From Phenylobacterium glaciei (GTDB lineage Bacteria; Pseudomonadota; Alphaproteobacteria; Caulobacterales; Caulobacteraceae): a stretch of 64,000 nucleotides of DNA. The translations under genes were made by a program, and so were the position numbers. The stretch spans positions 1,488,001 through 1,552,000 of the forward strand of contig NZ_JAGSGD010000001.1 of NCBI RefSeq assembly GCF_016772415.1. The letters run 5' to 3'. Each line of letters starts with the position of its first letter. The first letter of the stretch is position 1. The notes beneath the pieces were generated by a model that did not search any database, was not told the DNA's origin, and saw only the letters and a program-made list of their open reading frames with translations. Below, piece by piece: positions 49,117 through 57,808 of this stretch.

Positions 49117-51258
49117 ATGGCAGATACGAATTTGAATGAACGTCCGAGTGGTGGCCAACCGACCGGTGTAGACCTGTCGGGGATTGTCGGGCGTTATCGG
49201 CGCCACATTCCTTTGGTGCTGGCCATCACCGGCGTGGTGTTGGCCGCTGACCTTGGTTTCACCCTGCTGCAGAAGCCGAGCTACACGGCGTCGGCGACGA
49301 TCTTTTACGCGCCACGTAAAGCCGAAGTCGGCCGTGACAGCAATGCGTCGCCGAACGACGACGTCGCGCGTGACCAGGCGGTCGATACTCAGGTCGAGGT
49401 GCTGAAGTCGCCGGTCATCGCCGACGAGGTCGTCTCGACCTTGCACCTGGACCAGGATCCCGAGTTCGCCTTGGGCGATAAGTACAAAGGCGCGCCCGCG
49501 GCAGCCCGCGACGCGCTGATCGACAAGGTCGTGGGAAATCTCAAGGTCCGGCGGGTTGGCCAAACCCTGCTGCTCAATGTGAACTTCTCGAATGGCAGTC
49601 CGACCAAGGCGGCCCGCATCGCCAACGCATTCGCCGAGATCTACATCTCTCGGCAAATCAATCAGAAGATCAATTCTTCGAGCACCTCCAATGTTCTGCT
49701 GAATTCGCAGATCGACGAGATGCGCCGCAAGGTTGAAGAGGCCGAGACGGCCGTTCAACAATACAAGGCCGCCAACAACCTGCTGGGCTCTGATCAGGGC
49801 ACCCTGACACAGCAGGAAATCTCCAGCATGAACACCCAGCTGGCATCGGCCCGTTCCGCGGAAGCTGAAGCCGAGGCCCGCCTGCGGGCCGCTCAGCGGC
49901 AGCTGAAGAGCGGCTCCAACGGCGAAGACGTCGGCGCCGCCCTCGGCTCCCAGACGATTTCGGACCTGCGCCGCCAGCGTTCCGAGGTCAGCGCCAAGGT
50001 CGCCGACCTGCAGGGTCGCTACGGCCCCATGCACCCAGATCTGAAGAACGCTCAGCGGCAGCTCACCGACGTGGACGGCCAGATCCAGGCTGAGATCAAT
50101 CGCATCATTTCCAACCTGGCCGCCCAGGTCGAAGTGGCACGCAGCCAGAAGGCCTCCATCGAGGGCAGCCTCGGTCAAGCTCGCGGCCAGCTGGTGAGCG
50201 GAAACGCCGCATCGGTGAAGCTCAACGAGCTCGAACGCAATTCTGACGCCGCCCGCACCCTGTACCAAACGGTTCTGACGCGGGTGAAGGAAACCGCCGC
50301 CCAGCAGGCTGTTACCCAGGCTGACTCCCGAATCGACTCGCCGGCGACTCCGCCAGCTCGGCCGAGCTCGCCCAACAAGCCGCTGAACATGTTGCTCGGC
50401 CTGATCGCCGGCCTGGGCCTCGGCGTCGTCGCGGCCTTCATCCTCGAGCGTTGGAACGCGCGCCTGACCTCGGTCGACGACGTCGAGAACGGCCTGGGCC
50501 TGCCCTTCCTGGGCTCGATCCCGACGGTTGCGTCGGCCATCGAGAAGCTGACCACCCGCAACCCGATCGACGCCGTGGTCGTCCATCCGCTGTCCGGTTT
50601 CGCTGAGGCCTTCCGCGGCTTGGCGACCACTCTTGTCTACGGCAATGCTGGGGTTCCAGTACGTATCGTCGCGATCACCTCGGCCGTGCCGGAAGAAGGC
50701 AAGACCACCACTTCGATCTGCCTCACCCGTGTGCTCGCCATGGGCGGCACCCGTGTGGTTCTGGTCGACTGCGACCTGCGCCGCCGTTCGGCCAATGTGC
50801 TGATCACCGACGAGCCGGAAGTTGGTCTGATCGAAGTGCTCGACGGCAAGGCGACCCTGGATGAGGTGCTGCGGCTGGACGAGAAGAGCGGCGCCTACTT
50901 CATCCCGCTGACCAAGGGCTCGCACCTGGCCAAGTCGCCCTTCGCCTCGCCGCAGATGGATAAGTTCCTGGAGGACCTGAAGGCCCGCTTCGAACTGGTG
51001 ATTCTCGACACGCCGCCGCTGCTGCCGGTGGTCGACACCCGCGTCCTGGCGCAGAAGGTCGACGCGCTCGCGCTGCTGGCCCGCTGGCGGGTGACGCCGA
51101 TGCGCGCGGTTCGCGCCGCGATCCACGAGCTGGAAGCGGTGAATGCTCCGATCACCGGCGTGGCGCTCACCCTGGTGAACGTGAAGTCGCAGGGATACTC
51201 GGGATACGGCTACCAAGCTTACTACCATAAGGACTTTAAGAAATACTATCAGGAGTAG
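49117..51258 (+). CDS. Polysaccharide co-polymerase with tyrosine autokinase domain (Wzc/ExoP type), copy 2
   Basis: This 713-residue protein has the same architecture as the first copy: two membrane helices (HIPLVLAITGVVLAADLGFT; LNMLLGLIAGLGLGVVAAFI) around a periplasmic Wzz/coiled-coil region, then a BY-kinase domain with Lys529 in PEEGKTTTS, Walker A' LVDCDLRRR and Asp631 in VILDTPP. The tail YSGYGYQAYYHKDFKKYYQE is the tyrosine cluster. It stands alone, with no OPX or barrel gene beside it, its own 348-base leader and a strong terminator, so it is probably a separately regulated chain-length controller that shares export parts or works with distant genes. Confidence 0.95.
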   Translation: MADTNLNERPSGGQPTGVDLSGIVGRYRRHIPLVLAITGVVLAADLGFTLLQKPSYTASATIFYAPRKAEVGRDSNASPNDDVARDQAVDTQVEVLKSPVIADEVVSTLHLDQDPEFALGDKYKGAPAAARDALIDKVVGNLKVRRVGQTLLLNVNFSNGSPTKAARIANAFAEIYISRQINQKINSSSTSNVLLNSQIDEMRRKVEEAETAVQQYKAANNLLGSDQGTLTQQEISSMNTQLASARSAEAEAEARLRAAQRQLKSGSNGEDVGAALGSQTISDLRRQRSEVSAKVADLQGRYGPMHPDLKNAQRQLTDVDGQIQAEINRIISNLAAQVEVARSQKASIEGSLGQARGQLVSGNAASVKLNELERNSDAARTLYQTVLTRVKETAAQQAVTQADSRIDSPATPPARPSSPNKPLNMLLGLIAGLGLGVVAAFILERWNARLTSVDDVENGLGLPFLGSIPTVASAIEKLTTRNPIDAVVVHPLSGFAEAFRGLATTLVYGNAGVPVRIVAITSAVPEEGKTTTSICLTRVLAMGGTRVVLVDCDLRRRSANVLITDEPEVGLIEVLDGKATLDEVLRLDEKSGAYFIPLTKGSHLAKSPFASPQMDKFLEDLKARFELVILDTPPLLPVVDTRVLAQKVDALALLARWRVTPMRAVRAAIHELEAVNAPITGVALTLVNVKSQGYSGYGYQAYYHKDFKKYYQE

Positions 51259-51286
51259 TGCGGGTTCATCGCGGGCCGACCATGGA

Positions 51287-51320
51287 AAGGCCGCCCCTCG
51301 GGGCGGCCTTTTTGTTGTCT
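51287..51320 (+). terminator. Intrinsic terminator after autokinase copy 2
   Basis: AAGGCCGCCCC and GGGGCGGCCTT form an 11-base-pair GC-rich stem closed by a very tight loop, followed directly by TTTGTTGT. It begins 28 bases after the stop codon. This is the clearest rho-independent terminator in the window. Confidence 0.9.
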
Positions 51321-51392
51321 TGAGACATGCCTCCCCAGCCGCCTCGAAGCGTGGGAAGGGGCAGCGCGCTCTGGCGGCCCTGCCTGATTCGC

Positions 51393-52472
51393 TCATCCCC
51401 CGGGGAGCGGCCCGGGCTCACCCCCTCGGCGGTCCCACTTGCCCATGAGCCGCCTGAGAACCCCCAGAAGCGGTCGTTCGATCAATAGGTGGACGGCGAT
51501 TGCCACTGCGGTCGCCAGGGCCAGGCCGCAACAGAGATAGATCAAAGGACTGGCGATTTGCAGGTGAGGCCAGACCGTGCTCAGCGCGCGGATGGAGAAC
51601 ATGTGTGACAGGTAGAGCGCATAGGAGGCGTCCCCGCCCAGGACCATCATTCGCAGGACGGGCCCGATCTTGCTCGGCTGTTCCCCAAGGCAGAGGCCGG
51701 CGAACATACAGGCGGCAGGCAGGCCGCCCCACAGGGGTCGGGGAATGGCGTCGACCAGACCCAAGTGGGTGGTCGCGGCCGACAGGCTCAGGCCGAGCAG
51801 GATCGCCGCCCATCTCCAGGGCGCCGAGAGCCGCAGGCCGCGCGAATAGAGATGGGCGAACCCGATGCCGGCCAGGAATTCGAGGATGATCGGATCGGTC
51901 CAGAATCTCAGGGCGATCCAGTCACGCGGGAGAATGGCCCCCACGAGACAGGCCAGGAGGAAGGCGCCGACCAGTCCGGTAAGTCCGCGACGGAGGGGAA
52001 GGCAAAGCGCAAGGGTGAATGCGAGGTAGAATTCAATCTCGTAGTTGAGCGTCCAGCCCAGGCCGAGGATCGGGTAGATGTCCCCGCCGGCGCGCGGCCA
52101 TGGGAAGAACAGATAGGAGCCCAGGACCCGGCCGGCCGAGAGGTCGGCGTGATTGACCGCGCCAGGGGACGCCAGGATGGAGGCGATCATCAAGCCGGTG
52201 AACAGCCAATAGAGCGGCACGACGCGGACCAGGCGGCGGCGCAGGAACTCTGCGGCATAGCCGGGTTCGGCGAACCGCTGCCGACTGAGCAAGTACATGA
52301 TGAAGCCGCTCACCATGAAGAATACGTCGACGCCGATGGACCACTCGATGCCGACGGGGTCTCGGAAGGGACTGTTCAGCCGCGGGGTGGCGAGCTCAAG
52401 CTCCAGGTGGTGAACCAGCACCATGATCGCGGCGAGAAACCGGGCGACCTGAAGGTTCGCGAGGAAGGACAT
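51393..52472 (-). CDS. Acyltransferase family 3 membrane protein (OafA/YrhL type)
   Basis: The 359-residue product has about ten membrane helices and the acyltransferase-3 opening NLQVARFLAAIMVLVHHLEL, with the catalytic-type His, and IGVDVFFMVSGFIMYLLSRQ, followed by FLRRRLVRVVPLYWLFT. Such proteins O-acetylate or succinylate polysaccharides in the periplasm, as OafA does for O-antigen. The end LIERPLLGVLRR is also typical. The ATG is chosen at the family start; the frame is open further but that part is Ser/Cys-rich and lies within the upstream gene. GGAGG sits only one base from the ATG, which is unusual. Confidence 0.9.
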   Translation of the reverse strand: MSFLANLQVARFLAAIMVLVHHLELELATPRLNSPFRDPVGIEWSIGVDVFFMVSGFIMYLLSRQRFAEPGYAAEFLRRRLVRVVPLYWLFTGLMIASILASPGAVNHADLSAGRVLGSYLFFPWPRAGGDIYPILGLGWTLNYEIEFYLAFTLALCLPLRRGLTGLVGAFLLACLVGAILPRDWIALRFWTDPIILEFLAGIGFAHLYSRGLRLSAPWRWAAILLGLSLSAATTHLGLVDAIPRPLWGGLPAACMFAGLCLGEQPSKIGPVLRMMVLGGDASYALYLSHMFSIRALSTVWPHLQIASPLIYLCCGLALATAVAIAVHLLIERPLLGVLRRLMGKWDRRGGEPGPLPGG

Positions 52473-52509
52473 CCCTCCGCGGTCAGGCCCCGCCGCGATC
52501 GGCGCGAGG

Positions 52510-53784
52510 CTAGGCGACTTCACCGCTTCGCACGCGGAACATGCCCCCAAGCAGGAAGATGAACAGCGGATAGACTGGAATGATGAAGCCGCCCATGAAA
52601 TTGAACAGGATGAACAGCACGAACGCGATCCTTCGGCTGGGCGCATTGGCGAACAGCACGTAGCCGAAGAAGGCCAGGAACGAGATCATGGTGAGGAAGC
52701 CGTATTCGTAGGCGAGCTTTGTGGAGACCCACCAGAAGGCCTGGCCATCCTTGGCGCCGCTGCCTGGGCCAGAGCCTGTGTAGGCGGAGTAAGGGCGCTT
52801 CACGACCTCGACGAGCACCTCATAGGGCTCGATGAAGCGGTGGTTGGCGCTGGCGCCTGTGTTCCGGTATTCGCCGAAACGATGCTCCACCTGCTGGTAC
52901 CAGTTGATCTGGACGGCGAGCAAAGCCGAGATCGCGATGACGATCAGGACGCCGCCAAGGGTCCGGGCGTTGATCTTGCCGAGCAGGATCGGGGCGCATA
53001 CGGCCAGCAGCAGAAGTCCGGTGCCGGCGAAGGTCGAGACGAGGATCACCGCGTAGAAGATCAGCCGCCAGAGGCGTTGGAAATAGACCAGCTCAAGCGC
53101 GAAGGCGACGGCCAGGAATTGAGAAACGTAGGAAACCTCTAGGAAGAAGATCCCATTCGGTTTCATGAAGTGGGAGCCGTAGATGATGGGCTGGATATAG
53201 ACGTAGCCTTGGAACAAGAGATTAGGGCTGAATATAAGGTTTAAGTTCGGCCAAACTTTCCAAGACCAAATCAGCTGCGAAAAATGTTGCAGCGCAACTA
53301 TCCCGCCTATAGCGAGCATGACGTTCAGATATACGCTCGTCATTGTCTTAATTGTAGAGCGGTGGACCTCAAAATAGGCAATAAATGGAATGTATATAGC
53401 GAATACAAGGAGAACGCTGTTCGAAGAGTAGGTGTTTTTTTGCGAAAAAATGCTTATCAATACAGCAATTGAAAACAACACCATCAGTATCAATCTGTTT
53501 AGATCGATAGATGGTCTTGCATAAAACAGAAGGGCGAGAGATAGCAGGTAGCTGACGGGAAGTACGATTTCCACCGGACCGATGTCAACGGGAAGCCCTA
53601 TGGTGTGCAGATCGAACGGCGCGACGAACTTCTGTAGGAAGATCAGGTTGATGACCTGGAGCGCAAAAAAGGTGATCAGCGCGGCACGCCGACGCGGGTT
53701 GATCGCTTGGGGCCGGTTGCGTTCCTTGAGCCAGCCCACATTCTGCCAAGGAGACTTCAAGGTTGAATCTGTGCTGTTCGACAT
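52510..53784 (-). CDS. Wzy-like O-antigen polymerase family membrane protein, copy C
   Basis: A 424-residue protein with about ten membrane helices, charged loops, and a large extracytoplasmic loop between late helices (residues about 305-360: HRFGEYRNTGASANHRFIEP followed by YEVLVEVVKRPYSAYTGSGP). That layout is typical of Wzy polymerases and related enzymes; strict sequence motifs are weak. Its middle section is much more AT-rich than surrounding genes, with codons such as TTA, ATA and AAA, suggesting acquisition. The ATG follows GGTAGGGAT. It precedes the acyltransferase by 37 bases in the same direction. Confidence 0.75.
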   Translation of the reverse strand: MSNSTDSTLKSPWQNVGWLKERNRPQAINPRRRAALITFFALQVINLIFLQKFVAPFDLHTIGLPVDIGPVEIVLPVSYLLSLALLFYARPSIDLNRLILMVLFSIAVLISIFSQKNTYSSNSVLLVFAIYIPFIAYFEVHRSTIKTMTSVYLNVMLAIGGIVALQHFSQLIWSWKVWPNLNLIFSPNLLFQGYVYIQPIIYGSHFMKPNGIFFLEVSYVSQFLAVAFALELVYFQRLWRLIFYAVILVSTFAGTGLLLLAVCAPILLGKINARTLGGVLIVIAISALLAVQINWYQQVEHRFGEYRNTGASANHRFIEPYEVLVEVVKRPYSAYTGSGPGSGAKDGQAFWWVSTKLAYEYGFLTMISFLAFFGYVLFANAPSRRIAFVLFILFNFMGGFIIPVYPLFIFLLGGMFRVRSGEVA

Positions 53785-53939
53785 ATCCCTACCAAGTCCT
53801 AGTCGCCGCGGAATGTTAGGCGCCTCGTGAGACCTTAGCGCGAGGCCCTAAGTGAGCCCTATCAATTGACTCGATAGCGGACGTTTCGTCCGGATTCGTC
53901 GTTGCGCCAGCGACAACAAGGCCTCGGCACGCATCGGCA

Positions 53940-54782
53940 TCAACGAATGCGCAGCATTCGAAGGTAGGACCAGATGAGGCGAGCCTGCCACATCGGTTTG
54001 AGGTGTTGTCTGTAGAAATGATACGATTCCGCGGGCCTCCGGCCCTTCGGGTGGAAAAATATAAACTTCCAATTCTTGAGCGTTAATCGCGTTCTCTTTT
54101 CATCAAACGCAGTGTTGAAGTCACCTTCTGCGACAGGATTTTTTAGCTGGGCGATCCTGTAACCTGCGTTCGTCGCACGATATCCGTAGTCGGTATCGCC
54201 TTCCGAATGCCAATAGTGTTCGCTGATTAGGCCGATATCGAAGGTAGCGGATGAGGGTATGAGCACGCAATTTCCGTTCATCGTATCGCAGTATAGATCC
54301 TCCTCGCCGGCTGGCGTCGTCCGAATGCTGGTCCAGACCGGCGCCGGGCCGAAGCGGACATGCGCTTTCTGAACAAGCAGACCTCCGTAGGAAGCGGTGG
54401 CGTCGCCCGAATTGCGAATTCGACCGCAAATGATCGTCTTCGGCCCGAGCGCCTCGTGCAGATCGATCATGTCGTCGACGGCGCCGCTGCGGAGAACGGT
54501 GTCGTCGTTCAGCCAAAGATAAAAGCCCGCGTTGGCCGCAAGCGCGGCCTCCCAAGCCCTTCTCATGCCCCTGTTCCAGTACAGGTCGCCACTACCTTGG
54601 ATGACATTGACATCCGGGAAGCGCGCGAGCACCGCCTCCGCTGTGCCGTCGGTCGACGCATCGTCCATCAGATAGACGTCGATATCATGTTTGACGGTTG
54701 CGCCATTTAGCAAGGCGTCAAGACACTTGACCGTCAAGTCCCGTCTGTTGAATGACGTAATAATGACTGCGATCTTGTACAT
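53940..54782 (-). CDS. Glycosyltransferase family 2 protein (rhamnosyltransferase-like)
   Basis: The 280-residue GT-A enzyme starts MYKIAVIITSFNRRDLTVKC and has IDVYLMDDASTDGTAEAVLA, SGDLYWNRGMRRAWEAAL, the metal-binding AGFYLWLNDDTVL, and EHYWHSEGDTDYGYRATNAG, a good GT2 set with the later ED/D motif. Similar proteins transfer rhamnose or related deoxysugars. The inner ATG is preferred to one eight codons earlier that abuts the preceding stop codon. The stretch 54000-54180 is visibly AT-rich. It lies immediately after the MptE-like gene and probably shares a transcript. Confidence 0.87.
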   Translation of the reverse strand: MYKIAVIITSFNRRDLTVKCLDALLNGATVKHDIDVYLMDDASTDGTAEAVLARFPDVNVIQGSGDLYWNRGMRRAWEAALAANAGFYLWLNDDTVLRSGAVDDMIDLHEALGPKTIICGRIRNSGDATASYGGLLVQKAHVRFGPAPVWTSIRTTPAGEEDLYCDTMNGNCVLIPSSATFDIGLISEHYWHSEGDTDYGYRATNAGYRIAQLKNPVAEGDFNTAFDEKRTRLTLKNWKFIFFHPKGRRPAESYHFYRQHLKPMWQARLIWSYLRMLRIR

Positions 54783-54806
54783 TGTCTTGCCTAAATGAAT
54801 TCGCAT

Positions 54807-55607
54807 CTAAGATTCGAGGAACTTGCGTAGTTCTGCGCGTTCAAAGGTCTCTAAGTGGCCGCCGGCGGTGGCGTTGACGACGCTGCCGCCGGCCGCGGCG
54901 AATATGTCCCTCGCCACGCCGTAGCCGACCTCGCTCTGCGCCAGGTCGGCCGTCTGCCAGGACACACCCTTGCCGAAATAGTTAGGGTCAAAATGGTTCT
55001 GGTCCGGCCCGTCTGAGACGACGGTCGTGTTGGGCGGCGCCTTCTGGGCGAAGGAGTGGTCCGCGCCGACCAACGCGACCTCCCTGAAGCCCAGATGATA
55101 GGCCACTTGCAGCGCGGTGACGGTGACGGTCGCGCTTTCATTGACCGTCATGGATATGTCTTCGGCGAAGAAGGAACCGATCGACATGGAGTGCAGGAAG
55201 GCGACGTTCGGGCGTGATTTGACGAATGATCGCCCGACGTGACTGATATATAGAGGTGTTTCCGTCGAGTTGAAGAATTCACTATTCTGCTCAATCACGA
55301 GCTTATTCACGGCAACGATGGCGCTTGCACGAAATGAAGAGCGATCGTAGAGCAGATTGATTTTATTGAGGCCGATGCAAAATGTATCTTTCAGCAAGTC
55401 AAAATCGACGAGATTTAGACTGGGGCCGTTGCAGCATATGACCGCCTTCTGACCCAGATATCTATTTCGATGCGTGCCAAGCAGGCGTCGTGACCGCAGA
55501 GATTCGGGGTTTAAATCCCACTTCAGCCGTTCTCTTACATAATATGCGGCGACCAGATAGGGGTTCAACCTCCGCCCGGCGGCCTGAATATGTTTGGGAG
55601 CGTTCAT
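54807..55607 (-). CDS. MptE/DUF115-like or GT42-like protein of a surface-glycan cluster
   Basis: This 266-residue protein shows AVICCNGPSLNLVDFDLLKD near residue 55, then TFCIGLNKINLLYD, and HLGFREVALVGADHSFAQKA further on. The NGPSL start and GADHSF element recall the DUF115/MptE-like proteins and the sialyltransferases of family GT42, which are distantly alike. In surface-glycan clusters such proteins are usually taken as glycosyltransferases or accessory factors, but the reaction here is unknown. The inner ATG is preferred; the 39 extra residues of the longer frame are low in conservation-like pattern. AT-rich between 55250 and 55480. Confidence 0.7.
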   Translation of the reverse strand: MNAPKHIQAAGRRLNPYLVAAYYVRERLKWDLNPESLRSRRLLGTHRNRYLGQKAVICCNGPSLNLVDFDLLKDTFCIGLNKINLLYDRSSFRASAIVAVNKLVIEQNSEFFNSTETPLYISHVGRSFVKSRPNVAFLHSMSIGSFFAEDISMTVNESATVTVTALQVAYHLGFREVALVGADHSFAQKAPPNTTVVSDGPDQNHFDPNYFGKGVSWQTADLAQSEVGYGVARDIFAAAGGSVVNATAGGHLETFERAELRKFLES

Positions 55608-55825
55608 GTTTGCCGTCTCGAAGCCTGGTTGCTGTTCATCTTCGGGGTCGCTCGACCGCGCCCCCCTCACACAGGGACCTGCTCGGCCCTTCGGGAGCGC
55701 GGTTTCGGCGAAATTCGCCGGCATCCGCTATTTGATGTGATCGTTTTGCACATGCGGGATTGATATACCAAAGGACTCTTTAAGGGGAGTTGCGCTCTAT
55801 TGGGATATTGATCCACGGGTGTGCT

Positions 55826-55850
55826 GCGCGTCCTGATATCAGGAAGGCGC
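55826..55850. promoter_or_regulatory. 14-base perfect palindrome between divergent glycan genes
   Basis: TCCTGATATCAGGA (55831-55844) is a perfect palindrome, itself flanked by GCGC on both sides. It lies about 220 bases before the MptE-like gene start on one side and 109 bases before the GT2 gene on the other, within a 345-base gap that has no recognisable gene. Symmetry of this kind suits a dimeric repressor; the regulator is unknown. Confidence 0.4.
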
Positions 55851-55952
55851 CTTTCTATAGTCAGGTTCGGGTTTGGTCTTCCAGCGGCGTCGCCTTGGCG
55901 CGATTTACATAGACTGTTGCAGCTTAGGGTTCCCGCTGCATGAGGGACAATC

Positions 55953-56780
55953 ATGGCGTCGATAGCCATTGTAGTGGCGATATACAACGGCGAAGCAACG
56001 CTAGATCAATGTCTGGCCAGCATAGAGACTCAGTCGATTCCGCCGTCTCAGTTGATCGTCATGGACGGTGGGTCGAAGGACGGCACGGTCGAAATTTTGT
56101 CGCGACGTTCCGGCATGTTTTCTTACTGGGAAAGCCGTCCGGACGGCGGGATCTACGACGCCTGGAACAAGGCGCTTAGCCACCTGACGGCAGACTGGGT
56201 TTGGTTCATAGGGTGTGATGATTGTCTCGCCGATGCCGAAGTCCTTTCCCGGATGGCAGCGTTGCTAGACAAGACCGAGGCCGCCGTGGGTCTCGTCTAC
56301 GGAAAGGTCGCCATGGTCGCCAGGTCCGGGCGGGTGTCAGACGTCATCGGACGCCCCTGGGCCGATGTTCGGCGTCGCATGCAGTATTCGATGGTCATTC
56401 CGCATACCGGCCTGCTCGCCCGGCGGGCATTGTTTGAACGGGTGGGCGAGTTTGACGCCCAGTACCGGATCGCCGGAGACTATGATTGGTTCATGCGGGC
56501 GGCGGCGGAGTCCGGCGTGCGGTTCACCGATGATCTGCTCGTCAATGCGGGCGATGAGGGCCTGTCGGGGGCGTCGGAGACCCAGGTGCGCACCGTCCGA
56601 GAATTCGGATTGATCTGTGAGCGGCAAGGGCGGCGGCGGTCCCTCGGGTGGCGCTGGTTGCTCTTGAAGTGCCAAGTAAAGGCGCGCCTGCGCGCGCCGC
56701 TGGGGGCAGGGGGCCAGGGTCTGGTGGTCGATCTCTTTCGGTCCCTGACCTTGAGGCGCCCTCGCGGCGCCGGTCGTTAG
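55953..56780 (+). CDS. Glycosyltransferase family 2 protein (WcaE-like)
   Basis: A 275-residue GT-A enzyme: IAIVVAIYNGEATLDQCLAS, SQLIVMDGGSKDGTVEIL, SRPDGGIYDAWNKALSHLTA and VWFIGCDDCLAD, which has the metal-binding DD. IAGDYDWFMRAA is the conserved acceptor-side motif. The RPDGGIYDAWNKG-type motif marks the WcaE-like group of colanic-acid-type transferases. A basic C-terminal tail (RLRAPLGAGGQGL, LTLRRPRGAGR) may bind membrane. It opens a plus-strand run with an epimerase and a GT4 gene. Confidence 0.9.
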   Translation: MASIAIVVAIYNGEATLDQCLASIETQSIPPSQLIVMDGGSKDGTVEILSRRSGMFSYWESRPDGGIYDAWNKALSHLTADWVWFIGCDDCLADAEVLSRMAALLDKTEAAVGLVYGKVAMVARSGRVSDVIGRPWADVRRRMQYSMVIPHTGLLARRALFERVGEFDAQYRIAGDYDWFMRAAAESGVRFTDDLLVNAGDEGLSGASETQVRTVREFGLICERQGRRRSLGWRWLLLKCQVKARLRAPLGAGGQGLVVDLFRSLTLRRPRGAGR

Positions 56781-56834
56781 GGCGCCGCGGGGCATGAGGT
56801 TGTCGAGACTCAGGATTTTGTAAATGAGGCGTCA

Positions 56835-57806
56835 GTGAAAGTCTTTGTAACGGGTGGGTCGGGTTTCATCGGCTCTCGGGTCGTCGACATCCTGCTCGAG
56901 AAGCAGTTCGACGTGATGAACTATGATCTGAAGACGCCGACCTTCGAACGCCACGCCCGCCACTGGCGGCCGGGCGACGTCCTGGATTTCCCCGCATTGT
57001 CGGCGGCGATGGTCGAGTTCGAGCCCCAGATGGTCATCCACCTCGCGGCGAAGGCAGAAATCTATGAGTTCGAGTGGTCGGATTTCGCCTCGATCCACCA
57101 GGGCACCGAGAACCTGCTGAAGGCCATCGAGCAGTACGGCAAGCTTGACCGGCTGCTGAACGTCTCGACCCAGCTGGTCATCGCGCCGGGATATCAGCCG
57201 CGCTCGCTGCTCGATTTCGAGCCCTACACCATGTATGGCGAAGCCAAGGCCTACGCGGAATCGCTGCTGTTCCAGTGGCGCTCGCCCGTGCACTGGGTGA
57301 CGGTGCGACCGGCCAATGTCTGGGGTCCCAACCATCCCTCCTTCGCTGGCGCGATCTGGAAATACATTGGCAACCGCGCCTATCTGCATCCAGACACCCG
57401 CGAGCCGGTGATGCGCAGCTACGGCTATGTGCGCAACACCGCCGAGCAGATCGTCGCCCTAGCCTTGCATGATCCCAAGCAGGATACCTATCGGCAGGTG
57501 TTCTACGCCGCCGACAGCGTCATGGACTCTGCCATCTGGGTCGACGCCTTCGCCCAGGGGCTCTGCGGCAAACCCTCGCGGCGGATCCCCAGCCCCGTGC
57601 TGAAGGCCATGGGCCTGGTCGGCGACATCTCGGCCAAGGCCGGCAAGCGTCTGCCGATGGACTCCGGCCGGGCGATGCGCATGACCCAGAGCTATCCGGT
57701 CCCGTTACAGCCAACGTTCGACCTGATCGGCCCGCCGCAGGTCGGGTTCGACCAGGGCTTGGCCGAGAGCCTCGAATGGCTGTCCAGTCTGAAGAAGGCC
57801 GGTTGA
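56835..57806 (+). CDS. NAD-dependent epimerase/dehydratase family protein
   Basis: The 323-residue product is an extended short-chain dehydrogenase: VFVTGGSGFIGSRVVDILLE binds NAD(P), HLAAKAEIYEF follows strand 4, and MYGEAKAYAE holds the catalytic Tyr and Lys. VRPANVWGP and YGYVRNTAEQIV are typical of nucleotide-sugar epimerases. Ser/Thr of the active site is in LNVSTQLV. The exact sugar is unknown. A GTG start fits the first strand of the fold. The stop is followed after two bases by the ATG of the next gene. Confidence 0.9.
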   Translation: MKVFVTGGSGFIGSRVVDILLEKQFDVMNYDLKTPTFERHARHWRPGDVLDFPALSAAMVEFEPQMVIHLAAKAEIYEFEWSDFASIHQGTENLLKAIEQYGKLDRLLNVSTQLVIAPGYQPRSLLDFEPYTMYGEAKAYAESLLFQWRSPVHWVTVRPANVWGPNHPSFAGAIWKYIGNRAYLHPDTREPVMRSYGYVRNTAEQIVALALHDPKQDTYRQVFYAADSVMDSAIWVDAFAQGLCGKPSRRIPSPVLKAMGLVGDISAKAGKRLPMDSGRAMRMTQSYPVPLQPTFDLIGPPQVGFDQGLAESLEWLSSLKKAG

Positions 57807-57808
57807 TC

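Noticed and set aside
48850..51396. 848-codon open frame on the minus strand
   Set aside because: It lies opposite the second autokinase and is very rich in Gly, Arg, Gln, Val and Asp with no domain pattern; a typical antisense shadow in GC-rich DNA.
53878..53892. Hairpin CGGACG-TTT-CGTCCG as terminator of the GT2 gene
   Set aside because: Short stem and no T-run on the minus strand; too weak to list as a terminator.
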